NCBI RefSeq assembly: GCF_016031615.1
Contig: NZ_JACYXC010000001.1
Span: forward strand, 2,108,001-2,172,000
Direction: 5' to 3'
DNA from: Streptomyces pactum
GTDB lineage: Bacteria; Actinomycetota; Actinomycetes; Streptomycetales; Streptomycetaceae
DNA: 64,000 bases
This document shows, in pieces, positions 57,029-64,000 of this stretch. How positions within the stretch are numbered: the stretch's first letter is position 1; each line of letters starts with the position of its first letter. Below the pieces are notes generated by a model. That model saw only the letters and a program-made list of their open reading frames with translations. It ran no database searches and was not told the DNA's origin. The position numbers and the translations under genes were made by a program.

Positions 57029-57245
57029 GTGGCGGAAAACCTTCATCGTCGGGCAGGGGCGACTCTCTAGCGTAACCCGCTCCCGGCCCTCCACCGGCAC
57101 GGCCGATCCCCCGCCCGGGACCCCGCCGGGAGCGGCCGGCGCGGGCCGGACGGACGGCGGGCGGACGGCGTACGGACGGCGGGCGGCAGCGGGACACGGC
57201 ACCGCCGGGAGGGAACGGCCGGGAGGGACCGGCCGGAGGCGGGAA

Positions 57246-57282
57246 CGGCGACGGCCCGGCCGGAGGGGCCGGGCCGTCGCCG
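57246..57282 (-). terminator. terminator of the mre operon, after rodA
   Basis: Perfect 16-bp stem CGGCGACGGCCCGGCC / GGCCGGGCCGTCGCCG with a 5-nt loop (an A-T pair can extend it), ~50 bp after the rodA stop. Confidence 0.8.
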
Positions 57283-57330
57283 TCGGCGGGGGCACCGCGC
57301 GCGGTCGCGCCGGATGCGGGCGCGCGCCGG

Positions 57331-58533
57331 TCAGGCCGCTATGGGGCGCTGCACCTTGATCGACTGGAGCAGCCCGACCGCTATCCAGACGGCGAACATC
57401 GACGAGCCGCCGTAGGAGACGAACGGCAGCGGCAGGCCGGCGACCGGCATGATCCCCAGCGTCATCCCGATGTTCTCGAACGACTGGAAGGCGAACCAGG
57501 CGATGATGCCGGCGGCCACCACGGTGCCGTACAGCTCGGTGGTCTCCCGGGCGATGCGGCAGGCGCGCCACATCACCACTCCTATCAGCACGATGATCAG
57601 CCCGGCGCCGAGGAAGCCCAGCTCCTCGCCGGCGACCGTGAAGACGAAGTCGGTCTGCTGCTCGGGCACGAACTGGCCGGTGGTCTGGGTGCCCTCGAAC
57701 AGGCCCTTGCCGGTGAGTCCGCCGGAGCCGATGGCGATGCGCGCCTGGTTGGTGTTGTAGCCCACGCCGGCCGGGTCCAGGGCCGGGTTGGCGAACGCGG
57801 CGAACCGGTCGATCTGGTACTGGTCCAGCACGCCGAGCTGCCAGACCAGCACCGCGCCCGTCACCGCCGCGCCGATCAGTCCGGCGATCCAGCGGTTGGA
57901 GGCGCCGGAGGAGAGCAGCACCGCCAGCACGATCACCGCCATGACCATCACCGAGCCGAGGTCCGGCATGAGGAGCACGATCGCTATCGGCACCGCGGCC
58001 AGGCCGAGCGCCTGGAGCACCGTGCGGTGGTCGGGGTCGGGGCGGTCCCCGGCGTCCACCCGGGCGGAGAGCAGCATCGCCATGCCCAGGATGATGGTGA
58101 TCTTGGTGAACTCGGAGGGCTGGATGGAGAACCCGCCACCGATCACGATCCAGGCGTGGGCGCCGTTGATGGTGGTGCCCAGCGGGGTGAGCACCGCCAG
58201 CACCAGGACCACCGAGAGGGCGTACAGGATGGGGACCGCGCCGCGCAGGGTGCGGTGGCCCAGCCAGACGGTGGCCACCGCGAGCCCGATCCCGATGCCG
58301 GTGTTGAGCACGTGGCGCATCAGGAAGAAGTACGGGTCGCCCTGGTTCAGCTCGGTGCGGTTGCGGGTGGCGGAGTAGATGAGCACCGCGCCGATCGCGG
58401 AGAGCGCGACGGCGGACAGCAGCAGTATCCAGTCCAGTCGGCGCACGATGGAGTCGCGTGCGGTGAGCTTGCTCCAGGTGCCGGGCTCGGGGGCGTAGCG
58501 GCGGATGGGGTAGCCGGAGGGGGAGGCGGTCAC
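57331..58533 (-). CDS. rodA: RodA/FtsW-type peptidoglycan glycosyltransferase (SEDS)
   Basis: 400 residues with about ten membrane segments. SEDS marks: NGAHAWIVIGGGFSIQPSEF (the QPSEFTK motif), LLMPDLGSVMVM, GKGLFEGTQTTGQFVPEQQT and PLPFVSYGGSSMFAVW. It polymerises lipid II with its partner class B PBP, the mrdA product. In S. coelicolor the orthologue, called Sfr, serves spore-wall synthesis. GTG start overlapping the mrdA stop (GTGA), so translation is coupled. Last gene of the mre operon. Confidence 0.95.
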   Translation of the reverse strand: MTASPSGYPIRRYAPEPGTWSKLTARDSIVRRLDWILLLSAVALSAIGAVLIYSATRNRTELNQGDPYFFLMRHVLNTGIGIGLAVATVWLGHRTLRGAVPILYALSVVLVLAVLTPLGTTINGAHAWIVIGGGFSIQPSEFTKITIILGMAMLLSARVDAGDRPDPDHRTVLQALGLAAVPIAIVLLMPDLGSVMVMAVIVLAVLLSSGASNRWIAGLIGAAVTGAVLVWQLGVLDQYQIDRFAAFANPALDPAGVGYNTNQARIAIGSGGLTGKGLFEGTQTTGQFVPEQQTDFVFTVAGEELGFLGAGLIIVLIGVVMWRACRIARETTELYGTVVAAGIIAWFAFQSFENIGMTLGIMPVAGLPLPFVSYGGSSMFAVWIAVGLLQSIKVQRPIAA

Positions 58534-60668
58534 TGCGGCTTGCCTCCGCCCAGCCCGACGGCCTTGTAGGTCCTGCCGAAGGGCAGGGACTCGATGGTGC
58601 CGTCCCGCTCGATCCTCGGCAGCTTGGCCTGCGGCTGCGGCAGCAGGGCCTTCTTCCGGTCGATCTTGCCCTGCTTGTCCACGCCGTAGAGGGCGTTGTA
58701 GATGTTGCGGACGGCCGGGCCGGAGGCGCCGGAGCCCGTACCACCCTGCGAGATCGTCATCACGATCGTGTAGTCCTTGGTGTACGTCGCGAACCACGAG
58801 GTGGTCTGCTTGCCGTAGACCTCGGCGGTACCGGTCTTGGCGTGCATCGGGATCTTGTCCTGCGGCCAGCCGACGAACCGCCAGGCGGCGGTGCCGCGGG
58901 TGGCCACACCCGCGAGGGCCTCGTTTATCTTCTTCCGGGTCGGCGCGTCCATCGGCAGCTTGCCGCGGACCTGGGGCTTGATCTCCCGGACCTTCTTGCC
59001 GTCGGCGCTGATGATCGCCTTGCCGACGGTGGGCTTGTGCAGGGTGCCGCCGTTGCTGATCGCGGCGTAGATGCTCGCCATCTGGATCGGGGTGACCAGG
59101 GTGTCGCCCTGTCCGATGGAGTAGTTGACGGAGTCACCGGCGCGCATCTTCATGCCTTCGAGGCAGTTCTCGTAGGCGATCCGCTCGGCGTAGTCGCCGT
59201 CCTTCTTCCCGTCCTTGCACCAGGTCTTCTGGTTGGCCTTCCAGTAGTCCCGCTTCCACTTGCGGTCCGGGACGCGGCCGGTGACCTCGTTGGGCAGGTC
59301 GATGCCGGTCTCCTTGCCCAGGCCGAACTGGTGGGCGGTCTTGTAGAACCAGTCGGCGGGGTTCTTCTTGGGGTCGCTGCCGCCGTCCTTGCGCCACTCC
59401 TGGTGGGCCAGGGAGTAGTAGACGGTGTCGCAGGAGACCTCCAGGGCCTTGCCGAGGCTGATGCTGCCGTGGCCGGCGGACTCGAAGTTCTTGAAGACCT
59501 GGCCGCCGATGCTGTACGAGCTGGGGCAGGGGTAGGGCCCCTCGAAGGTGTAGCCGGCGTTGACCGCGGCGGTGGTCGGGATCACCTTGAAGATGGAGCC
59601 GGGGGCGGCCTGGCCCTGGATGGCCCGGTTGAGCAGCGGGTAGTTGGAGTCGTCTCCGGTGAGGCGCTTGTAGTCCTTGCCGGAGATGCCGCCCACCCAG
59701 GCGTTGGGGTCGTAGGTCGGGTTGGAGGCCATGGCGACCACGCGGCCGGTCTTCGACTCCATCACGACCACGGCGCCGGCGTCGGCCTTGTAGGTGGTGC
59801 CGGTGTTGCGGTCGTGGACCTTGCGGGCCTCCTTCATCGCCAGCGCCAGTTCCTTCTCGGCGACCGCCTGGACCCGGGCGTCGATGCTGGTGACGACGTG
59901 CGAGCCGGGTTCGGCGCGGTCGCTCTCCGCCTTGCCGATGACCCGGCCGAGGTTGTCCACCTCGTACCGGGTGACGCCGGCCTTGCCGCGCAGCTGGGCG
60001 TCGTAGGAGCGCTCCAGTCCGGAGCGGCCGATCTGGTCCGAGCGCAGCAGCGGCGATTCGCTGTCCTCGGCCTTCTTGATCTCCTCGTCGGTCACCGGGG
60101 AGAGGTAGCCCAGCACCTGGGCGGCGTTGGCGTCGCCGGGGGCGGCGTAGCGGCGCACCGGGGTGGGCTCGGCGCTGATGCCGGGGAAGTCCTCGGCGCG
60201 CTCGCGGATCTGGAGGGCCTGCTGGGTGGTGGCCTCGTCGGTGATCGGGATGGGCTGGTAGGGCGAGCCGTTCCAGCAGGGCTGGGGGGTCTGGGCGTCG
60301 CAGAGCCGGACCTTGTCCATGACCTCCTTGGGGGTCATGTCCAGGACGCCGGCCAGCCGGGTCAGCACGGCCTCGCCGTCGTCGGCCATCTTCATCAGGT
60401 CGGTGCGGCTGGCCGAGACCACCAGGCGGGTCTCGTTGTCGGCCAGCGGGATGCCGCGGGCGTCGAGTATCGAGCCGCGGGTGGCGGGCTGGATGACCTG
60501 CTGCACGTGGTTGCTGGCGGCCTCGTCGGCGTACTCGTCACCGTTGCGGATCTGGAGGTACCACAGGCGTCCGCCGAGGGTGAGCAGGAGGGAGAAGACG
60601 AGGATCTGGATCGCGACGAGGCGGACGGTGATCCGGGTCGTCCGCCCGGTCTCCGGAATGTTACTCAT
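58530..60668 (-). CDS. mrdA: penicillin-binding protein 2 (class B transpeptidase)
   Basis: 712 residues. An N-terminal membrane anchor (LVAIQILVFSLLLTLGGRLW) is followed by the PBP dimerisation domain (QPATRGSILDARGIPLADNE) and the transpeptidase domain. Active-site motifs are SIFK in GQAAPGSIFKVIP (SxxK), SCD in LEVSCDTVYYSLA (SxN equivalent) and KTG in MHAKTGTAEV. Cross-links peptidoglycan made by RodA. ATG (MSNIPETGRTTRIT). An exact 52-bp piece of this gene (60102-60153) recurs in the gap just upstream of it. Confidence 0.96.
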   Translation of the reverse strand: MSNIPETGRTTRITVRLVAIQILVFSLLLTLGGRLWYLQIRNGDEYADEAASNHVQQVIQPATRGSILDARGIPLADNETRLVVSASRTDLMKMADDGEAVLTRLAGVLDMTPKEVMDKVRLCDAQTPQPCWNGSPYQPIPITDEATTQQALQIRERAEDFPGISAEPTPVRRYAAPGDANAAQVLGYLSPVTDEEIKKAEDSESPLLRSDQIGRSGLERSYDAQLRGKAGVTRYEVDNLGRVIGKAESDRAEPGSHVVTSIDARVQAVAEKELALAMKEARKVHDRNTGTTYKADAGAVVVMESKTGRVVAMASNPTYDPNAWVGGISGKDYKRLTGDDSNYPLLNRAIQGQAAPGSIFKVIPTTAAVNAGYTFEGPYPCPSSYSIGGQVFKNFESAGHGSISLGKALEVSCDTVYYSLAHQEWRKDGGSDPKKNPADWFYKTAHQFGLGKETGIDLPNEVTGRVPDRKWKRDYWKANQKTWCKDGKKDGDYAERIAYENCLEGMKMRAGDSVNYSIGQGDTLVTPIQMASIYAAISNGGTLHKPTVGKAIISADGKKVREIKPQVRGKLPMDAPTRKKINEALAGVATRGTAAWRFVGWPQDKIPMHAKTGTAEVYGKQTTSWFATYTKDYTIVMTISQGGTGSGASGPAVRNIYNALYGVDKQGKIDRKKALLPQPQAKLPRIERDGTIESLPFGRTYKAVGLGGGKPQ
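60102..60153. repeat. 52-bp direct repeat, copy inside mrdA
   Basis: GAGGTAGCCCAGCACCTGGG... ending GGCGGCGTAGCGG. It encodes part of RRYAAPGDANAAQVLGYLS in mrdA. Identical to 60787-60838. Confidence 0.9.
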
Positions 60669-60786
60669 GGCGCGAAGCGCCTCCACTGAGGGCGGTGGCG
60701 GGCTGGGGGTCCCGGGAGGGCGGGCCGCGGGGCCGGGGGTGGCGGTGCGGGTGTCCGGGGAGGTGGTGCGGGGCGTCCGGTGGGCG

Positions 60787-60838
60787 GAGGTAGCCCAGCA
60801 CCTGGGCGGCGTTGGCGTCGCCGGGGGCGGCGTAGCGG
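60787..60838. repeat. 52-bp direct repeat, copy in the mreD-mrdA gap
   Basis: Exact copy of 60102-60153, same orientation, 685 bp away, lying ~120 bp upstream of the mrdA start and 12 bp after the mreD stop. It is not part of any recognised gene here. The gap is ~180 bp, long compared with the 3-bp mreC-mreD gap. Confidence 0.9.
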
Positions 60839-60850
60839 GCCGGGCGGTGT

Positions 60851-61558
60851 TCACAGCCGCTTGACCCCCTTGACCTTGATGCCGCCCGGCTTGGTCGGCC
60901 GGCCCTTGGTCAGCAGTCCGCCGCGGCTGCCGTTGCGGGCGGCCTTGCCCAGGCGGGTGCCGCGGGCGGTGCGCCGGGAGGGGGTGAGCCACCGGTGGCC
61001 GGTGTCGCCGCCGGTGCCGGTGCCGGTGCCGCCGGTGCTGTCCACCCGCGGGTCGTGGTCGGTGCGGCGGGCGACGGCCATGATGAGCGGCACGGTGAAA
61101 GGCGCCAGCAGCAGGTCGTACAGGGCGGCGGTGAACAGCAGCTCGGCCAGGCCGGCGTGGCCCCCGGCGTCGTCGCCGACGAGGGAACCCACCCCGGCGT
61201 ACAGCAGGGTGGAGCCGATGGCGGCGGCCACCACCACCAGCATCGGGCCGGTGGCGGAGCGCAGCTGGCCGGTCTCCGGCCGGGCGAGGCCGGCCAGGTA
61301 GCCGATGACGCACAGCACCAGGGCGTAGCGCCCGGCGGCGTGGTCGGCGGGCGGTGCGAAGTCGGCGAGCAGGCCGGCGGCGAAGCCGATCAGCGCGCCG
61401 CCGGTGTGCCCGTAGACGAGGGCGAGGCCGAGCACCACCAGGAGCAGCAGGTCGGGGACGGCGCCGGGCAGGTTGAGCCGGGCCAGCACGCTGACCTGGG
61501 CGACGAGGGCGACGACCACGAGCAGGGTCGACAGCAGGATGCGGTTCAGGCGCAGCAT
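60851..61558 (-). CDS. mreD: rod shape-determining protein MreD
   Basis: 235 residues with five to six membrane segments (LLSTLLVVVALVAQVSVLAR, VPDLLLLVVLGLALVYGHTG, ALIGFAAGLLADFAPP, LLFTAALYDLLLAPFTVPLI). The conserved GxxxGLLxDFxPP turn of MreD is present. The C-terminal ~60 residues are basic and disordered. Links MreC to the wall-synthesis enzymes. Starts 3 bp after mreC. Confidence 0.93.
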   Translation of the reverse strand: MLRLNRILLSTLLVVVALVAQVSVLARLNLPGAVPDLLLLVVLGLALVYGHTGGALIGFAAGLLADFAPPADHAAGRYALVLCVIGYLAGLARPETGQLRSATGPMLVVVAAAIGSTLLYAGVGSLVGDDAGGHAGLAELLFTAALYDLLLAPFTVPLIMAVARRTDHDPRVDSTGGTGTGTGGDTGHRWLTPSRRTARGTRLGKAARNGSRGGLLTKGRPTKPGGIKVKGVKRL

Positions 61559-61561
61559 CGG

Positions 61562-62518
61562 TCAGCTCCTGGTGGCGGCGTTACGGCCGGGCGGGGTGGC
61601 CGCGTCGGTCGCCTTCTTCGGCTTGGGACCGGCCTTGCGCGCGGGCGCGGGATCGGCCGGGCGGGGCGGCAGCACGGAGTCGCGGGGGTTGTCCCGCGGC
61701 GGCCTGGTGACCACGCCGACGATGTCCAGCTTGGTGAAGCCGACGTAGGGGCGGACCTGCACGGTCCGGGTCAGGCCGCCGTCCAGGGTGTCCACCCGGA
61801 CGATCTCGCCGACCGGGACGCCGGGGACGAACGGCCGGTCGCCGCGCGAGCCGAAGGTGACGAGCCGGTCGCCCTTCTTCACCTTGGCCTTGCCGTTGAG
61901 CAGCTGGACCCGCAGCGGGCCGTCGCCCTGCCCGTTGGCGAAGCCGATCTCGCCGGACTTCTCCATCCGGGTGCCGACGGTGAAGTCCGGGTCGGTGGCG
62001 AGCAGCACGGTGGCGGTGGAGCGCCCGACCGTGGTGACCCGGCCGACCAGGCCGTCGCCGTTGATGACGGTCATGTCGCGGCGGATGCCGTCCTTGCTGC
62101 CGACGTCGATGGTGACCGTCCAGGAGAAGCCCTGGGTGCTGCCGATGGCGATGACCTCGGCGCCGGTGATGCCGTACTGCCCGCGGCCGGCGGTGGCCAT
62201 CAGACGGTCGAACTCGGCGGCGCGGGCGCGGTTGCGCTCGTCGCTGCCGAGGCGCTGCTTGAGCTCGGCGTTCTCGCGTTCGAGATCACTGATGCGGTCG
62301 TGGCGTTCGTCGGAGTCGCGTACCGCGGCGATGGCGTTGCCGACCGGGTCGACGACCCCGGCGACGCCCTCCTCCACCGGCCCGAGAACGGAGGCGGCGG
62401 TCTCCCGGGCACCGTCGAGGGGCGAGTCCTCGCCGCCTCTGATATCGACCGTGATCAGTGCGAACGCGATGGCGACCAGCAGCACCAGGAGCAGTCGGCT
62501 CTCTCGTGTGTCCCTCAC
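61562..62518 (-). CDS. mreC: rod shape-determining protein MreC
   Basis: 318 residues with a GTG start (MRDTRESRLLLVLLVAIAFA). A membrane anchor at ~8-25 and a coiled coil near 70-105 (HDRISDLERENAELKQRLGS) lead into the paired beta-barrel domains (IDVGSKDGIRRDMTVINGDG, KGDRLVTFGSRGDRPFVPGV). The tail is Pro/Lys-rich. MreC scaffolds PBP2-RodA outside the membrane; in S. coelicolor it belongs to the spore-wall-synthesising complex. It is tightly coupled to mreD and follows mreB after 113 bp. Confidence 0.95.
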   Translation of the reverse strand: MRDTRESRLLLVLLVAIAFALITVDIRGGEDSPLDGARETAASVLGPVEEGVAGVVDPVGNAIAAVRDSDERHDRISDLERENAELKQRLGSDERNRARAAEFDRLMATAGRGQYGITGAEVIAIGSTQGFSWTVTIDVGSKDGIRRDMTVINGDGLVGRVTTVGRSTATVLLATDPDFTVGTRMEKSGEIGFANGQGDGPLRVQLLNGKAKVKKGDRLVTFGSRGDRPFVPGVPVGEIVRVDTLDGGLTRTVQVRPYVGFTKLDIVGVVTRPPRDNPRDSVLPPRPADPAPARKAGPKPKKATDAATPPGRNAATRS

Positions 62519-62631
62519 GTGCGGCGACGTGCCTTCCTCGTAGGAGTCGGAACCTCATGCCTGTACGACGGCGTTCCGCCGGACCGCCTCACCGGCGTCG
62601 TCACGGCGGAACACGGCGGTGACCGGTGCGG

Positions 62632-63663
62632 TCACCTGCGGGGCTGGGCGTCCAGCACCTGCTGCAGCGCCTCGAACTCCTCGACGCACTTGCCGGACCC
62701 GAGGGCGACGGAGTCCAGCGGGTCCTCGGCGATGTGGATGGGCATGCCGGTCTCGGCGCGCAGCCGCTCGTCCAGGCCGCGCAGCAGGGCGCCGCCGCCG
62801 GTGAGGACGATGCCGCGGTCCATCACGTCGCCGGACAGTTCCGGCGGGCACTTGTCGAGCGTGGTCTTGACCGCGTCCACGATGGCGTTGACCGGTTCCT
62901 CCATCGCCTTGCGGACCTCGGCGGCGGAGATCACCACGGTCTTGGGGAGCCCGCTGACCAGGTCGCGGCCCCGGATCTCGGTGTGCTCCTCCTGCACGGT
63001 CTCGTACGCCGAGCCGATGGTGATCTTGATGTTCTCGGCGGTGCGTTCGCCGAGGAGGAGGCTGTACTCCTTCTTGACGTGCTGGATGATCGCGTTGTCC
63101 AGCTCGTCGCCGGCCACCCGGATGGACTGGGCGGTGACGATGCCGCCGAGGGAGATCACGGCGACCTCGGTGGTGCCGCCGCCGATGTCCACGACCATGT
63201 TGCCGGTGGCCTCGTGGACCGGCAGGCCGGAGCCGATCGCGGCGGCCATCGGCTCCTCGATGATGTGCACCTGACGGGCGCCGGCCTGGGTGGAGGCCTC
63301 GATCACGGCACGGCGCTCGACGCCGGTGATGCCGGACGGCACGCAGACCACCACCCGCGGGCGGGCCAGGTAGCGCCGCTTGTGGATCTTCAGGATGAAG
63401 TAGCGGAGCATGCGCTCGGTGATCTCGAAGTCCGCGATCACGCCGTCCTTGAGCGGGCGGACCGCGACGATGTTGCCAGGAGTCCGGCCGATCATCTTCT
63501 TCGCCTCGGCGCCCACGGCGAGGATTCCGCCGGTGTTGGTGTTGATGGCGACGACTGACGGCTCGTTGAGGACGATCCCGCGACCCCTGACGTACACCAG
63601 CGTGTTGGCGGTCCCGAGGTCGACAGCCATGTCACGGCCGATGAACGACATGTTGTTCCCCAT
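62632..63663 (-). CDS. mreB: rod shape-determining protein MreB (actin homologue)
   Basis: 343 residues. Actin-fold motifs: AVDLGTANTLVYV (phosphate 1), VVDIGGGTTEVAVISLGG (phosphate 2), GDELDNAII, and VLTGGGALLRGLDERL (adenosine). Polymerises at the membrane and directs wall synthesis; in Streptomyces it is needed mainly for the spore wall rather than hyphal growth. ATG (MGNNMSFIGRDMAVD). First gene of the mreB-mreC-mreD-mrdA-rodA set. Confidence 0.98.
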   Translation of the reverse strand: MGNNMSFIGRDMAVDLGTANTLVYVRGRGIVLNEPSVVAINTNTGGILAVGAEAKKMIGRTPGNIVAVRPLKDGVIADFEITERMLRYFILKIHKRRYLARPRVVVCVPSGITGVERRAVIEASTQAGARQVHIIEEPMAAAIGSGLPVHEATGNMVVDIGGGTTEVAVISLGGIVTAQSIRVAGDELDNAIIQHVKKEYSLLLGERTAENIKITIGSAYETVQEEHTEIRGRDLVSGLPKTVVISAAEVRKAMEEPVNAIVDAVKTTLDKCPPELSGDVMDRGIVLTGGGALLRGLDERLRAETGMPIHIAEDPLDSVALGSGKCVEEFEALQQVLDAQPRR

Positions 63664-63957
63664 GAGGATACGTCTGGCCTTCCCAACTGGAGCGAATGCT
63701 TACTTGAGGTCGGCAGGGAGCAGGAGTGGTGCGCTGCGAGGCGCGGAAGCTTTCATCGTAGTCTCGGTCACCGGGCCACGATGCGAGGGTCCTCCGCCAT
63801 TGTCGGCCCATTGTCCGCGGAAGAGGGCTCCGCCTCCTCCTATCAGGACGTCGTGTCGGGGTGTCGCGTTCCCCCGATCGGCCCGCGAAACACCGGAGGG
63901 CGACCGTTTCGCCGCCGGTCGCCCCCGGTCAGAGGCGGTTCGGAGCCTGACGTACCG
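63664..63957. other. ndk-mreB intergenic region: terminator and mreB promoter region
   Basis: Near ndk are two hairpins: CTGACG-TAC-CGTCAG (63947-63961, overlapping the ndk stop) and GGGCGACC / GGTCGCCC (63900-63926, 11-nt loop). Nearer mreB, on the minus strand, GAGACTACGATGAAAGC (~63750) contains a possible -10 element TACGAT. This would give a ~80-nt leader. No -35 match was found at good spacing. Confidence 0.45.
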
Positions 63958-64000
63958 TCAGGCGAGGCCGGGGAAGAAAATCTTGATCTCTCGCTGGGCG
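63958..64000 (-). CDS. ndk: nucleoside diphosphate kinase, last residues only
   Basis: The final 13 codons before TGA read AQREIKIFFPGLA, the characteristic C-terminus of actinobacterial Ndk (REIKLFFPGL type). The rest lies outside the window. ndk directly upstream of mreB is the usual Streptomyces order. Confidence 0.8.
   Translation of the reverse strand, partial: AQREIKIFFPGLA

Noticed and set aside
59100..59130. Loss of the SxN motif in mrdA
   Set aside because: The YSIGQGD region is not the SxN motif; SCD near residue ~406 (LEVSCDTVYYSLA) fills that role, so the enzyme looks intact.

Overview
The window is very GC-rich chromosomal DNA, with G or C at most third codon positions, many GTG starts and long spurious antisense reading frames. 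Gene content and order match the conserved core of a Streptomyces or closely related actinomycete chromosome (hemW, lepA, rpsT, holA, comEA/comEC, degV, leuS, rsfS, nadD, proA, proB, obgE, rpmA, rplU, rne, then the mre cluster). No plasmid, prophage, insertion sequence, CRISPR array or biosynthetic cluster was recognised. Nearly all genes are on the minus strand.

Layout. 0-5 kb: end of a metallo-beta-lactamase-fold gene, a DUF3097 gene, hemW and a long-chain acyl-CoA ligase. 5.7-9.4 kb: lepA, divergent rpsT, and a secreted acidic hypothetical protein. 9.4-18.6 kb: a tandem-repeat region, holA, two small plus-strand genes, and the DNA-uptake genes comEA and comEC. Here comEC is split into two overlapping frames and its main frame lacks a stop codon at the expected place. 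degV lies upstream. 18.6-25.5 kb: a membrane-anchored hypothetical protein, then leuS preceded by a leucine-rich leader peptide and an attenuator hairpin, and two identical tRNA-Ala(GGC) genes flanking a zinc-ribbon gene. 26-31 kb: a histidine phosphatase, rsfS, an LCP-like/LytR_C protein, nadD and a 54-residue membrane protein. 31-43 kb: an M48 protease, two membrane proteins sharing an N-terminal motif (SCO2583/SCO2584-like), the proline genes proA and proB, and a membrane-bound TagF-like polymerase. 43-51 kb: obgE, rpmA and rplU with a clear promoter, a very long RNase E/G with repetitive arms, and a TIGR03936 gene. 51-57 kb: an internally repeated membrane protein, a Mrr nuclease-TerD fusion, and a TIGR03960 radical SAM protein. 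57-64 kb: the rod/spore-wall operon mreB-mreC-mreD-mrdA-rodA, preceded by the 3' end of ndk.

How the genes work together. One theme is translation and ribosome function (lepA, rpsT, rsfS, rpmA, rplU, obgE, leuS, tRNA-Ala, RNase E). A second is the cell envelope (mreBCD-mrdA-rodA, the SCO2583/2584-like pair, the LCP-like protein, the TagF-like protein). Proline and NAD synthesis and DNA uptake make up most of the rest. The best candidates for new biology are the Mrr-TerD fusion with its repeat-rich membrane-protein neighbour, the split comEC, the apparently leaderless leuS leader peptide, the repeat-expanded RNase E arms, and an exact 52-bp piece of mrdA copied into the mreD-mrdA gap. All functions are inferred by reading the sequence; no database search was run.
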